Source: Salinisphaera sp. UBA1666 | GTDB lineage: Bacteria > Pseudomonadota > Gammaproteobacteria > Nevskiales > Salinisphaeraceae | Assembly (NCBI GenBank): GCA_002320455.1 | Contig: DCKU01000036.1 | Coordinates: 1 to 10,607 of the forward strand | Length of the DNA: 10,607 nucleotides | Direction: 5' to 3' | Shown: one piece after another, positions 1-6,641 of the stretch | How positions within the stretch are numbered: position 1 is the stretch's first letter | How the letters are laid out: each line of letters opens with the position of its first letter | The notes under the pieces: model-generated | The model's database searches: none | What the model was told of the DNA's origin: nothing | Seen by the model: only the letters and a program-made list of their open reading frames with translations | Program-made: the position numbers and the translations under genes

Positions 1-64
1 CGCGGACTCGTACGAAACGGCAACCGCCCCTAGTGAAAACAGACCGACATTGCCCAAACCCGTC

Positions 65-95
65 GAAACAAACGACCCGGCGCGTGGCCGGGTCG
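65..95 (-). terminator. Rho-independent terminator after the Do-family protease gene
   Basis: Read on the minus strand, a perfect 8-bp stem (CGACCCGG / CCGGGTCG, bases 73-80 and 88-95) encloses a 7-base loop and is followed by the T-rich tail TTTGTTTCG. It lies about 25 bases after the protease stop codon, which is where an intrinsic terminator for that gene would be. The T tract is interrupted by one G, so efficiency is uncertain. Bases 1-64 show no other feature that I can support. Confidence 0.7.
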
Positions 96-119
96 AGTGG
101 CGGGCGTTGGTTCGCGGTC

Positions 120-1535
120 TTATTCGATCAGCAGGAACAATGCACCGCGACCGCGTCGCACGTGCAGCAGTAGCTGCTTTTGATCCGCGCCGGCCAGTTT
201 CTGGAGATCATCCGCGTTGGCGATATTCTGACGATTGACCGAGGTGATCACATCGCCGGGCCGCAGGCCGGCCCGTGCCGCGGGGCTGCCGCGCTCGAGG
301 CCCGTGACTTCTACGCCGTTCACCTCACCGGCAATTGGATTGTCATCGCTGATCGGCCCGAAGTTCGCGCCCTGCAGGCCGGGGGCCAAATTCGCGCTGC
401 CGGCACTACCGGCGGCGGCCATCTTGGATGCGTTGCCCAGCTTGGCGGTCACTTCTTGCGTTTTGCCGTCGCGCACCAGGGAGATCGTGACTTTGTCGCC
501 CGGCGAGCGAAGGCCGATCGCATTCTGTAAATCAGAGAAATTCTCGACCGACTTGCCGTTGACGGCGGTGATGACGTCACGCTCACGGATACCCGCCTTG
601 GCCGCCGGCGAATCGGGCATGACCTGGGCGATGACCACGCCCTGATCGATATCCAGGTCAAACGCCTGGGCCAGCTCATCCGTCAGGTTCTGCCCAACCA
701 CGCCGAGCATGCCGCGCTTGACCTCGCCGTTCTCGATTAGCTGATTGGCCACCGACTGGACAAGGTTGGACGGAATAGCAAAACCGATCCCGATATTACC
801 GCCGCTCTGCGACAGGATCTCGCTGTTGATGCCCACGAGCTGGCCCTGCAGGTTGAGCAGCGCGCCGCCGGAGTTGCCCGGGTTGATCGAGGCATCGGTC
901 TGAATGAAGTTCTGGTAGCGGCTGCCTTCGGCGCCGCGCGGGTTGCCAATATGACGGCCCAGCCCCGACACGATGCCCGAGGTCACGGTTTGACGCAGGC
1001 CGAAGGGGTTGCCGACGGCGACCACGAAATCGCCGACGCGCAGGGCCTCGGAGTCGGCCATTTTCAGCGCGGTCAGATCATCGGCCTTGATCTGAATCAC
1101 GGCCAGGTCGGTTTCGGGATCGGTGCCCACCACCTTGGCATCGAACTGGCGATTATCGTTGAGTCGAACCTCGATCGTTTCGGCGTCGCGCACCACGTGA
1201 TAGTTGGTGACCAGATAGCCTTTCTTGGCGTCGATGATCACGCCCGACCCAGAGGCCTTGGGCTGTTCCATCTGCGGCTGCTGCTGTTGCTGCGGCGCGT
1301 TGAAGAACTGTCGAAAGAAGGGGTCGTTGAACAGCGGATTGTTCTGCCGGGGCGTGGCCTTGCCGGTCACGACCACGTTGACGACGGCGGGCAGCGTCTT
1401 GTCGAGCATGGGCGCCAGCGACGGATTGTCGCCAGAAAGCATGCCGCTCGGAATGGATGCCTGGGCGCTCGTGCCAAACAGCGCTACTAGCATGACGAAC
1501 AAGACGCGATAGCGCATTAACGCGTGTGGGTGCAT
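120..1535 (-). CDS. degQ: Do-family periplasmic serine endoprotease (DegQ/DegP/MucD type)
   Basis: This is an HtrA-family protease and chaperone that degrades or holds misfolded proteins in the periplasm. The 471-residue product starts with a signal peptide: a hydrophobic core at about 9-21 and a likely cleavage site after AQA at residue 26. The trypsin-like domain carries the full triad: His113 in TNYHVV, Asp143 in ETDLAV and Ser222 in GNSGGA. Two PDZ domains follow, at about 272-365 and 385-468, as in DegP, DegQ and MucD. A Gln-rich stretch (residues 82-88) sits in the position of the LA loop of this family. An ATG at 1517 (residue 7) is an alternative start; neither start has a strong ribosome binding site. 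The gene is 134 bases downstream of sohB and has its own terminator. Sequence alone does not separate DegQ from DegP or MucD; the family call is secure. Confidence 0.93.
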   Translation of the reverse strand: MHPHALMRYRVLFVMLVALFGTSAQASIPSGMLSGDNPSLAPMLDKTLPAVVNVVVTGKATPRQNNPLFNDPFFRQFFNAPQQQQQPQMEQPKASGSGVIIDAKKGYLVTNYHVVRDAETIEVRLNDNRQFDAKVVGTDPETDLAVIQIKADDLTALKMADSEALRVGDFVVAVGNPFGLRQTVTSGIVSGLGRHIGNPRGAEGSRYQNFIQTDASINPGNSGGALLNLQGQLVGINSEILSQSGGNIGIGFAIPSNLVQSVANQLIENGEVKRGMLGVVGQNLTDELAQAFDLDIDQGVVIAQVMPDSPAAKAGIRERDVITAVNGKSVENFSDLQNAIGLRSPGDKVTISLVRDGKTQEVTAKLGNASKMAAAGSAGSANLAPGLQGANFGPISDDNPIAGEVNGVEVTGLERGSPAARAGLRPGDVITSVNRQNIANADDLQKLAGADQKQLLLHVRRGRGALFLLIE

Positions 1536-1569
1536 AGATCAAATCTCATCGGTCCGGTTTATCGTGACG

Positions 1570-1587
1570 CGGGCCGGTAGAGGCCCG
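1570..1587. repeat. Short inverted repeat between sohB and the Do protease gene
   Basis: CGGGCC (1570-1575) and GGCCCG (1582-1587) form a perfect 6-bp stem with a 6-base loop. There is no T tract on the minus strand after it, so it is a poor intrinsic terminator. It could form a hairpin in the 5' leader of the protease mRNA or at the end of the sohB transcript. In GC-rich DNA a repeat this short may also be chance. Confidence 0.3.
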
Positions 1588-1600
1588 GTGTCCCCACGGG

Positions 1601-1627
1601 GTGGACAACAAACCGTTGATTAAGTTT
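1601..1627 (-). promoter_or_regulatory. Weak candidate envelope-stress (sigma-E/AlgU) promoter for the Do protease
   Basis: On the minus strand the 134-base gap upstream of the protease contains AAACTT (1622-1627), 16 bases, then TCCAC (1601-1605). Known sigma-E/AlgU promoters have GAACTT, 16-17 bases, then TCTGA. The AACTT core, the spacing and the TC of the -10 element agree; the rest of the -10 does not. The motif would place the transcript start roughly 60 bases before the ATG. Regulation of Do proteases by sigma-E is well known in Gammaproteobacteria, which makes the motif plausible but not established here. Confidence 0.25.
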
Positions 1628-1669
1628 CGTCCGGGCCTTGTTCGAGCCTCCATGAGGCGTCGACAGGTT

Positions 1670-2710
1670 TTATTGATCGATACGCGCCTGGGCCATGCCG
1701 CGTTCATAGCTCAGCCGTGCGAGCGCCCGGCTGGCCTGGCCACCCAGACGTGACAACAGCCCGCCCGGCCTGTGATGCGTCAGCGCATAGACCGGGCGAT
1801 CGGCTTTCGCCGCCGCCAGCATAAGGTCGTCACCGGTCGCGATCTCGTCGACGAGCTGCAAATCGATGGCTTGGCGACCGTACCAATGTTCGCCGGTGGC
1901 GACCGCGTCGATATCCAGTCCCGGGCGGTGCTCGGCCACGAAATTCTTGAACAGGCCGTGGGTATCGTCGAGCTCTTGGCGGAATTTCTCGCGGTCGGCG
2001 TCGGTGTTGTCGCCGAACATCGTCAACGTGCGCTTGTGGTCACCCGCGGTGTGCAGCTCCACGTCGATATGTCGCTCGTCCAGCCAGCGATGAAAATTGG
2101 GCAACTGCGCCACCACGCCGATCGAGCCGATGATGGCAAAGGGGGCAGCGACGATACGCTGGCCCACGCAGGCCATCATGTAACCGCCGGAAGCCGCGAC
2201 CCGGTCGACCGACACCGTCAAAGTGAGGCCGGCTTGGCGCAGACGATCAAGCTGCGAAGCCGCCAGCCCGTAGCTGTGAACCAACCCGCCGCCGGACTCC
2301 AGTCGCAGCAAGACCTCGTCGTGCTCGGTGGCCACCTGGAGCAGGGCATTGATCGATTCGCGCAGCGGCTCGACCGCGGACGCCCGAATATCGCCGTCGA
2401 ACTCCAGCACGAACAGGCGTGATACATCGTCTGCCTGGGTCTGCTTGGCGCGCTTCTTGGCCTCGGCCTTGCGCTTTTTGGCGCGCTTTTTAGCGTCCGC
2501 CTTGGAATCCATGGCGCCGGCCAGGGTGTCGGCCAGCTGCGTGAGACGTTCGTTGATGCGCTCGACCTTGAGATTGGATTTCTTCTCGGCGCGCGCGGCC
2601 GCAATGCTGGAAACCGAGGTGCCGATGATCAACAAGGCTGCGATGATGAGGGTCGCCGTCTTGGCTAGAAACAGACCGTAATTGGCGGCGAGATCGATAA
2701 GAAGCTGCAT
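1670..2710 (-). CDS. sohB: SohB-type inner-membrane serine peptidase (S49 family)
   Basis: SohB is a membrane-anchored relative of signal peptide peptidase A (family S49) and is thought to act in envelope protein turnover. The 346-residue length is close to that of E. coli SohB. An N-terminal membrane segment spans about residues 13-38. It is followed by a charged region at 42-90 that is extremely rich in Lys and Ala (69-90), then by the S49 protease domain. The catalytic dyad is visible as Ser174 in AASGGY and Lys226 in GDHKRTLT; the surrounding GGGLVHSYG and IGSIGVV segments are typical of the family. The start ATG lies one base after the hemH stop codon, with only a weak ribosome binding site, which suggests translational coupling to hemH. 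The substrate is unknown. Confidence 0.92.
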   Translation of the reverse strand: MQLLIDLAANYGLFLAKTATLIIAALLIIGTSVSSIAAARAEKKSNLKVERINERLTQLADTLAGAMDSKADAKKRAKKRKAEAKKRAKQTQADDVSRLFVLEFDGDIRASAVEPLRESINALLQVATEHDEVLLRLESGGGLVHSYGLAASQLDRLRQAGLTLTVSVDRVAASGGYMMACVGQRIVAAPFAIIGSIGVVAQLPNFHRWLDERHIDVELHTAGDHKRTLTMFGDNTDADREKFRQELDDTHGLFKNFVAEHRPGLDIDAVATGEHWYGRQAIDLQLVDEIATGDDLMLAAAKADRPVYALTHHRPGGLLSRLGGQASRALARLSYERGMAQARIDQ

Positions 2711-2711
2711 A

Positions 2712-3713
2712 TCAGACCCAGCCCGCCAGTTCTTCCCGGATCAAGCGCGTGAACATTTCTATATGGTCCTCACGGTCATTGAGCGCGGGAATATAGCGTA
2801 GCGACTCGCCGCCGTTGTCCTCAAAGTACTCGCGGTTTTCTTCTTTGATCTCTTCCAGCGTTTCTAGGCAGTCAGCCGAAAAGCCGGGGCACATGACATC
2901 GACCGTGCCGATCTCTTCGGATTTGCCCCAGGCTTTCATGGTTTCGTCGAGATAAGGCTGCAACCAGGGCTCGCGGCCGAAGCGGCTTTGAAAACAGACC
3001 TTGTAATCGTTGCGGCCCAGACCGAGCTCAGCGGCCAACATGCGTGCCGTCTCGCCGCAGTCGCGGGGATAGGGGTCGCCTTGTTTGACGTAGCGCTTGG
3101 GAATCCCGTGAAAACTCATGACCAGCTTGTCGGCCCGTCCATGGGTGGCCCAGTGCTCGCGTACTGAATTGGCCAGCGCACCGATGTAGCCGGAGTCATC
3201 GTGATATCGATTGATCTGGCGCAGCTGGGGCGGCTCCGGCCAGTCTTCGAGAACTTCGCTGACCTTATCGAAGGTCGTCGCCACGGTGGTCGCCGAGTAT
3301 TGCGGGTAGGCCGGAAAGACCAGCACCCGCTTGCAGCCCGCGGCATGCAGCTCTTCGAGGCCGGCCTCGATCGACGGGTTGCCGTAGCGCATGCCGAGAG
3401 CGACCACCACGGGCGTTTCAAGCTGTGCGTCCAGCTTGGCTTGAATACCGGCCACCTGACGCCGGGCGTAGACGATCAGCGGCGAGCCTTCATCCATCCA
3501 CACCGAGCGATAGCCTTCGGCCGAGTTCTTGGGCCGTGTGGCCAGAATCACGCCGTAGAGCAAGGGGAGCCAGACCGCGCGATTGAGATCGATGACGCGA
3601 CGATCGGAGAGAAACTCTCGTAGATAGCGACGAACGGCCGGTGTCGACGTATCGTCCGGACTTCCCAGGTTGGTGAACAGCACGCCAACCGGCGCGGTAT
3701 CTTCGCGGCTCAT
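2712..3713 (-). CDS. hemH: Ferrochelatase
   Basis: This enzyme inserts Fe(II) into protoporphyrin IX, the last step of heme b synthesis. The 333-residue product covers the whole HemH family length. The N-terminal VLFTNLGSPD, the GSPL motif (76-79), the FPAYPQYS segment (133-140), the SFHGIP motif with the metal-binding His202, and CLETLEEI with Glu284 are all present. There is no Cys-rich C-terminal extension like that of iron-sulfur-containing ferrochelatases. The start is supported by AAGGA nine bases upstream of the ATG. It is the first gene after the hairpin that follows the AGCS transporter, so its promoter should lie between about 3714 and 3795. The best match there is TTTTGA, 17 bases, then GATAGC, which is poor. 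The gene forms a tight pair with sohB. Confidence 0.96.
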   Translation of the reverse strand: MSREDTAPVGVLFTNLGSPDDTSTPAVRRYLREFLSDRRVIDLNRAVWLPLLYGVILATRPKNSAEGYRSVWMDEGSPLIVYARRQVAGIQAKLDAQLETPVVVALGMRYGNPSIEAGLEELHAAGCKRVLVFPAYPQYSATTVATTFDKVSEVLEDWPEPPQLRQINRYHDDSGYIGALANSVREHWATHGRADKLVMSFHGIPKRYVKQGDPYPRDCGETARMLAAELGLGRNDYKVCFQSRFGREPWLQPYLDETMKAWGKSEEIGTVDVMCPGFSADCLETLEEIKEENREYFEDNGGESLRYIPALNDREDHIEMFTRLIREELAGWV

Positions 3714-3795
3714 CTCGATCAGTCCTTGCTATCAGTGACGCGGCATCGATTCAAAAGCGCTATGTTGGGTCTTCCCGCCCCCGATGCAACCCCAA

Positions 3796-3834
3796 ACGCG
3801 CGCCCGGCGATCGAGAATGCCGGGCGGGGCGCGT
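3796..3834 (-). terminator. GC-rich hairpin after the AGCS symporter gene, probable terminator
   Basis: A perfect 8-bp stem (CGCCCGGC 3801-3808 with GCCGGGCG 3819-3826, 10-base loop) is extended by ACGCG (3796-3800) pairing with CGCGT (3830-3834) across a 3-base GGG bulge. It begins 12 bases past the AGCS stop codon. On the minus strand the sequence after the stem is TTTGGGGTT, so the T tract is short and termination may be partial. The rest of the 132-base gap (3714-3845) should hold the hemH promoter. Confidence 0.55.
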
Positions 3835-3845
3835 TCGTGCATGTT

Positions 3846-5186
3846 TTATCCGCCGAAATAGCGTCGCGTCAGTCGGAAGATCACCGGTGACAATAAGAGC
3901 AGGGCGATCAGGTTGGGAATCGCCATGAGCGCATTCATGACGTCGGCGACCAGCCAGACCAGATCTAGCTGGGCCACCGCACCCACAAAGACTGCGATGA
4001 CCCACAGCACGCGATACGGCGTGACGACCCAGCTGCCCATCAGATATTCAGCCGTGCGCTCGCCGTAATAGCTCCAGGCCAGCATGGTCGAGAACGCAAA
4101 TACCACCAGGCCAAAGGAGACGACAGCGCCGCCCGGGCCCGGCAGGCCCTGGGTGAATGCCTCGGCCGACAGCGCGGCCCCGGTCGAGGCACTGTCCCAG
4201 GCGCCGGTGGCGATGATGACGAGTGCGGTGAGGCTGCACACGATGATGGTATCGATGAACGTGCCCAACATGGCGACCACGCCCTGGCGTACCGGGCTGT
4301 CGGTGCGGGCCGCGGCGTGCGCGATCGGTGCGCTGCCAAGCCCGGCCTCGTTGGAAAAGATGCCGCGCGCGACACCGAAACGGATCGCCATCAGCACGCC
4401 CGCACCGGCAAAGCCACCCGCGGCCGCGGTGCCGGTAAACGCATCGGTGACGATGAGTGAGAACGCCGCCGGCACGCCGTCGATATTAAACGCCAGCACC
4501 GCCAGTGCGCCGATGACGTAGACCACCGCCATGAACGGCACGAGCTTTTCGGTCACGCGCGCCAGGCGCTGCACGCCGCCCAGCACGACAACCGCGACGC
4601 CGACGGCCAGTACCAGGCCGGTCAGCCAGGTCGGCACGGCAAAGCGGGATTCGGCCAGCACCTGCGATACCGAATTGGACTGCACCGTATTACCGATGCC
4701 GAAGGCCGCCACGGTGGCAAACAGCGCGAACAAAAAAGCCAGCCAGCGCCAGTGCTCGCCCAGGCCGTTGCGGATGTAGTACATCGGCCCGCCGACGTGC
4801 TGGCCGGCGCTATTGGTCTGACGATAGTTGACCGCCAGCACGGCCTCGCCGTACTTCGTGGCCATGCCCACGAGGGCAGTGACCCACATCCAGAACACAG
4901 CACCCGGCCCGCCCAGGTGGATAGCGGTGGCGACGCCGGCAATATTGCCGGTACCCACGGTGGCCGATAGCGCGGTGGCCAGTGCCTGAAACGGCGTGAT
5001 ATCGCCGGGTTCGGCACTCTGGCGACGCCCGGCAAACAGCATCGCAAAGCCATAGCCGAGCTTGCGTTGCGGGATTCCCCGTAGGCCGAGAGTCAAGTAG
5101 ATCCCGGTCCCCAGCAGCAGTGCCAGCATGACCGGGCCCCATACCCAGCCAGATAGCGTCGACAGTACTTGTGTCATCAGTTCCAT
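3846..5186 (-). CDS. Alanine/glycine:cation symporter (AGCS family, AlsT/DagA-like)
   Basis: This is a sodium-coupled inner-membrane carrier for alanine, glycine or related small amino acids. The 446-residue protein has about ten or more hydrophobic segments, including 14-34, 151-175, 188-204, 217-234, 309-327, 355-371, 392-407 and 420-437. AGCS family motifs are clear: VGTGNIAGV (77-85), GGPGAVFWMW (92-101), NEAGLGSAPIAHAAA (279-293) and WSYYGERTAEYL (371-382). I chose the ATG at 5186 because CAAGGGGG lies just upstream and the family N-terminus fits; a longer frame from 5270 would overlap the preceding NSS gene by 53 bases. It starts 31 bases after the stop of the NSS gene, so it is probably the last gene of a three-transporter operon. 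Substrate and ion stoichiometry cannot be read from the sequence. Confidence 0.92.
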   Translation of the reverse strand: MELMTQVLSTLSGWVWGPVMLALLLGTGIYLTLGLRGIPQRKLGYGFAMLFAGRRQSAEPGDITPFQALATALSATVGTGNIAGVATAIHLGGPGAVFWMWVTALVGMATKYGEAVLAVNYRQTNSAGQHVGGPMYYIRNGLGEHWRWLAFLFALFATVAAFGIGNTVQSNSVSQVLAESRFAVPTWLTGLVLAVGVAVVVLGGVQRLARVTEKLVPFMAVVYVIGALAVLAFNIDGVPAAFSLIVTDAFTGTAAAGGFAGAGVLMAIRFGVARGIFSNEAGLGSAPIAHAAARTDSPVRQGVVAMLGTFIDTIIVCSLTALVIIATGAWDSASTGAALSAEAFTQGLPGPGGAVVSFGLVVFAFSTMLAWSYYGERTAEYLMGSWVVTPYRVLWVIAVFVGAVAQLDLVWLVADVMNALMAIPNLIALLLLSPVIFRLTRRYFGG

Positions 5187-5217
5187 ATTGCCCCCTTGTT
5201 TCGGCCCCGTGTCCGGT

Positions 5218-6555
5218 TTATCCGATAAGTCCTTGAACGAGAATCCAGCCGATGCCCAGCGGTGCGACAAAGCGCAGAACGAACAGCCACATCGATGCCC
5301 AACGCGGCGCGGGCTGGCCGGCCGGCGACAAAGCCTCGGCTGCCCGCGGGCCGACCACCCAGCCCATGCACAGCGCGGTCAATAGACCGCCGAGCGGCAG
5401 GGCGATCGAGCTGGTCACATAATCCAGCAGGTCGAAAAAGCTCATGCCGAAGAGGTTGGCCCCGGACATCAGCCCAAACGACAGCGATGACGGTATCGCC
5501 AACAGAAACAGTCCCACGGACGTACCGATCGTGGCCTTGGCACGCGTAATGCCGTACTCGTCCACCAGGTAGCAGACCACCGCCTCCAGCAGTGACACGG
5601 CCGAAGTCAGAGCGGCGACTGCCAGCAACGAGAAAAACGCGACACCGAACAGCGCGCCGCCGGGCATCGCGTCAAAAACCGCCGGCAGCACGAGGAAGGT
5701 AGCGCCGGCGCCGCCGTCGCCCGGCGACAGGCCGGCCGCGAACATTGCCGGCAGCACCATACAGCCGGCCAGGACCGCGATCAGCGTGTCCAGGGACACC
5801 ACGGCAAAGGCGTCAGCCGGCAGATTGCGCTCGCGGGGGATATAAGAGCCGTACGTCACCATCGCTGCCATCCCCAGCGAGAGCGAGAAGAACGCCTGGC
5901 CAATCGCTGCAGTCAGCGTTTCGCCGGTGACCTTGTTGAAATCGGGCACGAAGAAGAACTCCAGCCCGGCGGCCGCCCCCGGCAGCGTGACCGCGCGAAC
6001 CACAAGCGCTATGAGCAGGACAAACAAAATGGGCATCAGCAGCTTGGACGCCCGCTCGATGCCCGCGCCCACGCCGCCGATCACGACCGCGGCACAGGCC
6101 GCGGTGAACAGGCCGGCATAGAGAATAGGCTGTAGCGGGCTGCCGATCAGGGTCATGAACGTGCTCTCTAGCGCCTCGCTGCTGGCCGCATTCAAGGCCC
6201 CGGTGGCTTCAAAGCCAATATAGGCCAGCGTCCAGCCGGCCACCACGACATAAAACGAGTCGATAACAAACGCCGTGAGCACGGCCAGTCCGCCGACCGG
6301 CGACCAGCGGCGCCCGGCGATCTGGCGAAATGCGGCCACCGGTGTCTTCTGTGCCATACGGCCCAGCACCAGCTCGGCCATGACCAACGAGAAGCCGAAA
6401 ACCACGATGCAGACCATATAGATGACCAGGAAGGCGCCGCCGCCGTTCTCGCCGGTCATATAAGGAAACTTCCAGATATTGCCCAGACCCACGGCCGAGC
6501 CGGCCGCTGCCATGATGAAGCCTAGGCGCGAGCCCCATTGCCCCCGTTGTGTCAT
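5218..6555 (-). CDS. Neurotransmitter:sodium symporter (NSS/SNF) family transporter, second of a tandem pair
   Basis: This is a LeuT-fold, sodium-coupled amino acid importer of the inner membrane. The 445 residues show the NSS signatures: TM1 with AGSAVGLGNIWKFPYM (18-33), then NGGGAF (37-42); TM6 with GQAFFSLSLG (219-228); TM7 with SLDTLIAVLAG (254-264); and TM8 with ALTSAVSLLE (315-324). Thr317 and Ser318 match the LeuT Na2-site residues. Asp256 in TM7 appears to match the Asp that binds Na1 in MhsT-like bacterial members, which would suggest chloride-independent transport; this rests on my own motif alignment. The ATG at 6555 has AAGGA ten bases upstream. The protein is strongly similar to the product of the preceding gene (21 of 22 residues identical across TM1) and shares its C-terminal end pattern. 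The substrate cannot be called beyond an amino acid or derivative. Confidence 0.93.
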   Translation of the reverse strand: MTQRGQWGSRLGFIMAAAGSAVGLGNIWKFPYMTGENGGGAFLVIYMVCIVVFGFSLVMAELVLGRMAQKTPVAAFRQIAGRRWSPVGGLAVLTAFVIDSFYVVVAGWTLAYIGFEATGALNAASSEALESTFMTLIGSPLQPILYAGLFTAACAAVVIGGVGAGIERASKLLMPILFVLLIALVVRAVTLPGAAAGLEFFFVPDFNKVTGETLTAAIGQAFFSLSLGMAAMVTYGSYIPRERNLPADAFAVVSLDTLIAVLAGCMVLPAMFAAGLSPGDGGAGATFLVLPAVFDAMPGGALFGVAFFSLLAVAALTSAVSLLEAVVCYLVDEYGITRAKATIGTSVGLFLLAIPSSLSFGLMSGANLFGMSFFDLLDYVTSSIALPLGGLLTALCMGWVVGPRAAEALSPAGQPAPRWASMWLFVLRFVAPLGIGWILVQGLIG

Positions 6556-6586
6556 CGATTCAATGTCCTTGGTTCTATAGCTCGTA

Positions 6587-6607
6587 GCGCATGCAAAAAG
6601 CGTGCGC
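6587..6607 (-). repeat. Intercistronic hairpin between the two NSS genes
   Basis: GCGCATGC (6587-6594) and GCGTGCGC (6600-6607) pair over 8 bp with one G-T wobble, around a 5-base homopolymer loop (TTTTT on the transcript). It lies in the 86-base spacer between the NSS stop at 6642 and the next NSS start at 6555. No T tract follows on the minus strand, so it is not a classical terminator. It could stabilise the upstream message or tune expression of the downstream genes. Confidence 0.4.
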
Positions 6608-6641
6608 GTATGGTGTGGGCACTCACGTCATGCCCGGTTTG

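Noticed and set aside
50..238. 62-codon plus-strand frame at the left edge
   Set aside because: It runs through the protease terminator and into the protease gene in antisense, without any recognisable motif or ribosome binding site.
951..1490. 179-codon plus-strand frame inside the Do protease gene, and similar plus-strand frames at 1772-2422, 3201-3623 and 6591-7109
   Set aside because: All lie opposite well-supported genes and show no recognisable domains; long antisense frames are common in GC-rich DNA.
5187..5270. N-terminal extension of the AGCS symporter to an ATG at 5270
   Set aside because: It overlaps the end of the NSS gene, and the ATG at 5186 has a good ribosome binding site and the expected family N-terminus.
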